Part shown: positions 6,258 through 9,190 of the stretch, in pieces
Position numbering within the stretch: position 1 is the stretch's first letter
Layout of the letters: the number at the start of each line of letters is the position of its first letter
DNA from: Methanosarcina sp. UBA5
Lineage (GTDB): Archaea; Halobacteriota; Methanosarcinia; Methanosarcinales; Methanosarcinaceae
DNA length: 9,190 bases
NCBI RefSeq assembly: GCF_002505485.1
Contig: NZ_DAVG01000128.1
Location: 1 to 9,190 of the forward strand
Direction: 5' to 3'
Program-made: the position numbers and the translations under genes
The notes under the pieces: generated by a model
Databases searched by the model: none
What the model was told of the DNA's origin: nothing
Seen by the model: the letters and a program-made list of their open reading frames with translations, nothing else

Positions 6258-6290
6258 CTACATAGTAATATGTAGCTAGATATATAAAAA
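6258..6290 (-). promoter_or_regulatory. promoter and operator-like palindrome of the DUF362 gene
   Basis: A near-consensus archaeal TATA box (tttttatata on the minus strand, 6290-6281) lies 35-44 bases upstream of the ATG. Just downstream is the perfect 18-bp inverted repeat CTACATA-GTAA-TATGTAG (6258-6275), spanning the expected transcription start and ending next to the GGAG site. A dimeric repressor bound here would block initiation. No cognate regulator gene is in the window. Confidence 0.55.
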
Positions 6291-6407
6291 CCGAGAATAT
6301 TAAAAAATAATAATATTCCACTGAAGCTACCGTTCCAAGTTATGCTTTCAAGAAATGGATTCCGCAGCAACTGCATTAGTGATTTTGTTCGAAGAAATTG
6401 CCGGAGA

Positions 6408-7607
6408 TTACTGGTTCAGTTTGCATTCACACATATCAATAAGCGCCCCTTCCCCAATCCTTGAGCCGCGTGCAATAAGCATATCTCCTGCCTGAACAAC
6501 CGTATTACCTTTCGGAGCATAGACCCAGCGGTCAGCCCTTTTGATTGCCATTACGTGCAGCCCAGTTTCAGTCTCAAGCTTCAATTCAAAGAACGTCTTT
6601 CCGACTATAGGAGAACATTTCTCGACCTGGAGCCTGGTTATTACCTCTTCGGAATTCCTGACTGCAAGGGTGATAATGGGATGAAGTTCGATATCTCTAA
6701 GCACAGTATCTGCAATTCCGTAGGCAGCATCGGAAATAGCTTCAGAGGCACTTGCAAGGTGTAGGATTCCCCTGAGCATGTTCACGTCCTCAAAATGCTT
6801 TGCTGTTTCAAGCACCCAGTGCTGAAGTTCGTATTTCATAGAGTCCATTTCGGACTCCAGGGCACTAACTTCATACGCAATATCCTCGTTGTCAAAAAGA
6901 ATAGCAGAATATGCAAGCCCTACCGAGAGTTCGGACATATTCTTCATATCCACGATAATATCCACGGCATGTTCAAGGTCTTTTAAAAGTTTATTATGCT
7001 CGATTTCCTTTGGGATGAATTTCCTTGTCGTGACCATCTCGAAGAACGGTGCGACTCCTTCATCATGTCCTCTGGCAATCAAAACATCTCCCTGCCGGAG
7101 GCGAGTTTCCTTGTCAGGATCATAAATCCAGTCCTCATTTCTCCGGATAGCAATAATCCACATGCCTGTCTCGAGATCAAGTTCGAGGTCACCAAGCGTA
7201 CGTCCTGTCATTGAAGATTCTGCGGCGACTGTTGCCCTGACTATGGTCTCTTCCGCTTCCCTGAGAGCGATTTTCAGTTCCATCGGAATTCCCATGTTCA
7301 TGAGAACTATCTTGGCAATATCGCCTGCGGCATTAGCGATATTTTCCGAACACGCAGCAACCTGTAAAACTCCCAGGAGGCCTTCGGCCTCGTCAACTCT
7401 GCGTGTGCTTAACATCGCGGCCATCTTAATGTGGTAATCGAGGGTATCCATCTTATCTTCAAGATTGAGTACCTCTTCTGCAACGTCCTCATCATCGTAA
7501 ATCATTGCAGAGTATGCAAGGTCTACCATGAGTTCGGAAGTGTCCTTCATCTCAGTCAAAAGATCCTTGAGGTTCTTTGGACTGTATCTGAATTCTTTAG
7601 GGAACAT
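6408..7607 (-). CDS. PhoU-like/TrkA_C regulatory protein, internally duplicated; probable MgtE partner
   Basis: Cytoplasmic 399-residue protein, without membrane helices, made of two homologous halves. Each has a helical PhoU-like domain (about 10-115 and 206-315) followed by a TrkA_C/RCK_C domain (about 119-194 and 319-394). The halves align visibly: SELMVDLAYSAMIYDDEDVA (25-44) with SELSVGLAYSAILFDNEDIA (225-244); GRTLGDLELDLETGMWIIAI with GKTFFELKLETETGLHVMAI; QGDVLIARG with AGDMLIARG. TrkA_C domains of K+ and other cation transporters bind small ligands, including c-di-AMP in some bacteria. With two mgtE halves directly upstream, a role as ligand-responsive gate or assembly subunit of that transporter is a reasonable inference. 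The ATG at 7607 has only a TGATCT-type match to the anti-Shine-Dalgarno. A TATA box at 7646-7658 suggests it can also be transcribed separately. Confidence 0.88.
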   Translation of the reverse strand: MFPKEFRYSPKNLKDLLTEMKDTSELMVDLAYSAMIYDDEDVAEEVLNLEDKMDTLDYHIKMAAMLSTRRVDEAEGLLGVLQVAACSENIANAAGDIAKIVLMNMGIPMELKIALREAEETIVRATVAAESSMTGRTLGDLELDLETGMWIIAIRRNEDWIYDPDKETRLRQGDVLIARGHDEGVAPFFEMVTTRKFIPKEIEHNKLLKDLEHAVDIIVDMKNMSELSVGLAYSAILFDNEDIAYEVSALESEMDSMKYELQHWVLETAKHFEDVNMLRGILHLASASEAISDAAYGIADTVLRDIELHPIITLAVRNSEEVITRLQVEKCSPIVGKTFFELKLETETGLHVMAIKRADRWVYAPKGNTVVQAGDMLIARGSRIGEGALIDMCECKLNQ

Positions 7608-7645
7608 AGTCTCTAGATCAACTCTACCTTGTGCTGGTGTGTATG

Positions 7646-7658
7646 AGTATATACTTAA
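7646..7658 (-). promoter_or_regulatory. TATA box upstream of the PhoU/TrkA_C gene
   Basis: The minus strand reads ttaagtatatact 39-51 bases before the ATG, which would place the transcript start near 7622 with a leader of about 15 bases. It lies in a 150-bp AT-rich gap after the second mgtE gene, so the regulator may have its own promoter besides readthrough. Confidence 0.4.
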
Positions 7659-7690
7659 TAGTAATTATTAATTATTAATTTTTGATTACT

Positions 7691-7707
7691 CAGGTTTTAA
7701 GAACCTG
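7691..7707 (-). terminator. short hairpin after the second mgtE gene
   Basis: CAGGTT (7691-7696) and AACCTG (7702-7707) form a six-pair stem with a five-base loop, about 50 bases past the mgtE stop. On the minus strand it is followed by AT-rich sequence. It may partly end the mgtE transcript ahead of the regulator gene. Confidence 0.35.
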
Positions 7708-7757
7708 GCTGGAATATAATAAACTAAATGATAACTGATTTTTAATTAAAATGGTTT

Positions 7758-8333
7758 TTACAAAATATTTAATAGATATAGGGCTATGAAAATTCCTGTA
7801 ACCCCAACAAGGTCTCCAAGGCTTGCTATGAAAGGAATAACCGTATCATCAGGGTCCATCCCAAACCTGTGGGAAACAAAGGCGATGGCTACCGTTGCAG
7901 AGTATACAACGGCAAGTTCTATGATAACGGCAATGAGGCTGATTTCAAGAAGGGTAAGAAAAGGCATTCCGAACCCCAAAAAACTGCTTGCCAGAAAGAC
8001 CAGTATGCTGACAGAAATTGATGAAACAAACCCTACGATTGAAGCCGCAATAACACTATTGTGTACGACCGGGTTGCTCCTGAGATTATCTCCAAGCCCC
8101 ATATGAAAAGCCGATGAAAGCCTGGCTCCAAGCATGCTGCCTGTATCCCCTCCGATCTTGATAAGGGAAGGAATAAGAATCAGTATCGCAGGCATAGATA
8201 TAAGACTTTTTTCTCTTGAGTTAAGAAGCTGCCCTACAAGAATTCCCATAACACATGTGATTATAAGTACTGGTAGCCCTCGCTGAATGATACCATTGAT
8301 TGTGTAGTAAGGATGATGCCCTGTTTTCCTCAG
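7758..8333 (-). CDS. MgtE-type divalent cation transporter, second half-subunit (CTG start)
   Basis: Integral membrane protein of the MgtE/SLC41 superfamily, expected to move Mg2+ or a similar divalent ion. With a CTG start at 8333 it has 191 residues and about five helices. Signatures are GGDTGSMLGARLSSAFHMGL (from residue 61), matching the first subunit's RGNISSTLGSRL block, and MDPDDTVIPFIASLGDLVGV (159-178), where Asp174 lies in the region of the pore Mg2+-binding Asp of bacterial MgtE. The first ATG in frame (8249) would delete the first helix (GLPVLIITCVMGILVGQLL). The CTG overlaps the upstream gene's TGA (CTGA) and follows GGTGGTGAT by a few bases, an excellent ribosome binding site, so CTG initiation or a mutated ATG is the best reading. 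Cytoplasmic N and CBS domains of bacterial MgtE are absent. Confidence 0.88.
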   Translation of the reverse strand: MRKTGHHPYYTINGIIQRGLPVLIITCVMGILVGQLLNSREKSLISMPAILILIPSLIKIGGDTGSMLGARLSSAFHMGLGDNLRSNPVVHNSVIAASIVGFVSSISVSILVFLASSFLGFGMPFLTLLEISLIAVIIELAVVYSATVAIAFVSHRFGMDPDDTVIPFIASLGDLVGVTGIFIALYLLNIL

Positions 8334-8956
8334 AACATCACCACCAGTTTTGCCGAGAGGAAAAGCATGAGCATGGATACAATATCCCCGATAGTTGCAA
8401 TCGAAGGCGTAACAACATTATCAGGATCAAAACCGAATCTGAACATTCCTACAGCCAGCAGAGCTGCAACAAAAGAGAGAATTACCCCGGATGTAAAGGC
8501 TGAAATCACGCAGATCAGGGTAAGTTTAAAGACACCGGCACTTTCAAAGCCCAGAGCAAGGGTTACAAAGTGCCCGAGGATACCGAGAATAAAAGCGGTA
8601 ATAACACTCAGGATCAGGGAGCCGGAGATATTATTCATGAGTTCGGGATTATGCCTGTCGAGATCTGTAATCAGTCCCAGGTGAATTGCACTGCCGAGCC
8701 TTGAGCCAAGGGTAGACGAAATATTTCCCCTGAGCCCGAGCACACCGGGATAAATTACAAGCAATCCCGGGATCATCCCAAGTTCATCTGTCATCCCTGA
8801 AAGTATAATCCCTGCAGCTACTCCCCCAACAGTAGCAATAAGTTCAAAAGGCAGCGCCTCACGTACTATTGATGAAATACTAGCATACTCGCTCAGGTAT
8901 TTATCAATATACCGGGACTCGAAAATATCTTCATCCCTGTGCGACTCTGAGGGCAT
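8330..8956 (-). CDS. MgtE-type divalent cation transporter, first half-subunit
   Basis: 208-residue membrane protein carrying one MgtE channel domain without the bacterial N and CBS regulatory domains. A charged N-terminus (SESHRDEDIFESRYIDKY) precedes an amphipathic stretch and about five helices: LIATVGGVAAGIILSG (39-54), GMIPGLLVIYPGVLG (60-74), ILSVITAFILGILGHFV (115-131), TLICVISAFTSGVILSFVAA (146-165) and the C-terminal SMLMLFLSAKLVVMF. Conserved elements are GLRGNISSTLGSRLGSAIHL (74-93) and DPDNVVTPSIATIGDIVSML (177-196), where Asp191 lies in the likely pore-lining ion site. It overlaps the second half by two coding bases plus stop, so the pair is co-translated and probably forms a heterodimer equal to a two-domain SLC41 protein. 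The ATG at 8956 has no Shine-Dalgarno; a TATA box 21-31 bases upstream suggests a leaderless transcript. Confidence 0.9.
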   Translation of the reverse strand: MPSESHRDEDIFESRYIDKYLSEYASISSIVREALPFELIATVGGVAAGIILSGMTDELGMIPGLLVIYPGVLGLRGNISSTLGSRLGSAIHLGLITDLDRHNPELMNNISGSLILSVITAFILGILGHFVTLALGFESAGVFKLTLICVISAFTSGVILSFVAALLAVGMFRFGFDPDNVVTPSIATIGDIVSMLMLFLSAKLVVMF

Positions 8957-8976
8957 GCGCTTGTATTATACACTGA

Positions 8977-8987
8977 TAATATTAAAA
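8977..8987 (-). promoter_or_regulatory. TATA box of the mgtE pair, leaderless arrangement
   Basis: The minus strand reads ttttaatatta, centred about 26 bases before the mgtE ATG, the normal distance between an archaeal TATA box and the transcription start. The transcript would begin at or within a few bases of the ATG, consistent with the missing ribosome binding site. Confidence 0.5.
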
Positions 8988-9165
8988 TAATCGCTAACTC
9001 AGGAGAACAAAAAACGAAAATCTGTTCGAAAATTTTCATCCTTGATAATTACTAAGTCAAGTAAGAAATAAGTTGGAGAGTAAAGAACCACAACCAGTTC
9101 AATCAGTTTTTTGATTCCCGGAAAAAAGATAAATAACTTGCAGCCGTTACCTGATATAGATATCC
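8988..9165. other. divergent intergenic region
   Basis: Separates the leftward mgtE operon from a rightward gene. It contains a direct repeat cgaaaat (9015-9021 and 9027-9033, 12 bp apart) and an AT box aagataaataa (9126-9136) that would suit the rightward gene. No RNA or small gene is recognised. Confidence 0.35.
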
Positions 9166-9183
9166 ATGGTAATAGGAGTAACT

Positions 9184-9190
9184 ATGATAA
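9184..9190 (+). CDS. start of a rightward gene, cut by the window edge
   Basis: ATG at 9184 is preceded by GGAG (9177-9180... taact spacing), and a TATA-like box lies about 50 bases upstream. An in-frame ATG at 9166 would give MVIGVTMI as N-terminus but lacks a ribosome binding site. Too little is present to name a product; even its reality rests on the start signals alone. Confidence 0.4.

Noticed and set aside
5378..6265. plus-strand ORFs antisense to the DUF362 gene
   Set aside because: They mirror a well-conserved coding gene and have no ribosome binding sites or family resemblance.
6247..6321. N-terminal membrane segment on the DUF362 protein
   Set aside because: The hydrophobic Tyr-rich codons are the translated AT-rich promoter; the ATG at 6246 has a proper GGAG.
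7162..7437. Ser/Ala-rich plus-strand ORF antisense to the PhoU/TrkA_C gene
   Set aside because: Low-complexity composition typical of an antisense shadow of a real gene.
8249..8333. Met at 8249 as the start of the second mgtE gene
   Set aside because: It would remove the first membrane helix, and there is no ribosome binding site before it, unlike the CTG at 8333.
1..9190. CRISPR array, tRNA or rRNA genes
   Set aside because: No regularly spaced repeats and no cloverleaf or rRNA-like sequence were seen on either strand.

Overview
The window reads as chromosomal DNA of a methanogenic archaeon, most likely Methanosarcina. This rests on the gene set (DUF362 protein, zinc-ribbon mini-protein, split MgtE transporter with a PhoU/TrkA_C partner), AT-rich spacers with archaeal TATA boxes, GGAGG/GGTGAT-type ribosome binding sites, and many insertion-sequence scars. 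The genus is inferred from family resemblance, not from a database search. Almost everything is on the minus strand; only the first bases of a plus-strand gene appear at the far right.

Left third (1-3210) is a decayed, IS-battered zone. Two near-identical 128-129 bp IS end fragments lie in opposite orientation (45-173 and 2884-3011) and bracket about 2.7 kb. Between them are a 65-residue coiled-coil gene, a 105-bp inverted-repeat (MITE-like) element, an isoprenylcysteine methyltransferase-like pseudogene that the element truncates, a lone IS-like end, a membrane-anchored matrixin-type zinc metalloprotease, and a frameshifted, N-terminally truncated IS630-type transposase. To the right is a lipoprotein stub cut short near an IS end. 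The protease is the main plausible functional gene here besides the coiled-coil protein.

Middle (3340-6290) is ordinary and intact: a ybhB/PEBP-family lipoprotein followed by msrA (probably one operon ending in a hairpin), a 68-residue zinc-ribbon protein, and a DUF362 protein. The last two each have a TATA box followed by a short perfect palindrome at the expected transcription start, a possible operator arrangement.

Right third (6408-8956) is a cation-transport module: two half-size MgtE membrane proteins, overlapping by two bases, and a cytoplasmic protein built as (PhoU-like + TrkA_C) x 2. I infer one Mg2+ (or other divalent cation) transporter made of two MgtE halves, with a duplicated ligand-sensing subunit. 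The second MgtE gene appears to start at a CTG codon overlapping the stop of the first, behind a strong Shine-Dalgarno sequence; starting at the first ATG would remove a membrane helix. I saw no tRNA, rRNA, CRISPR array or clearly new multi-gene system. The most rewarding points are the unusual start of the second mgtE gene, the matched doublings in the transporter module, the protease next to the IS scar, and the two promoter palindromes.
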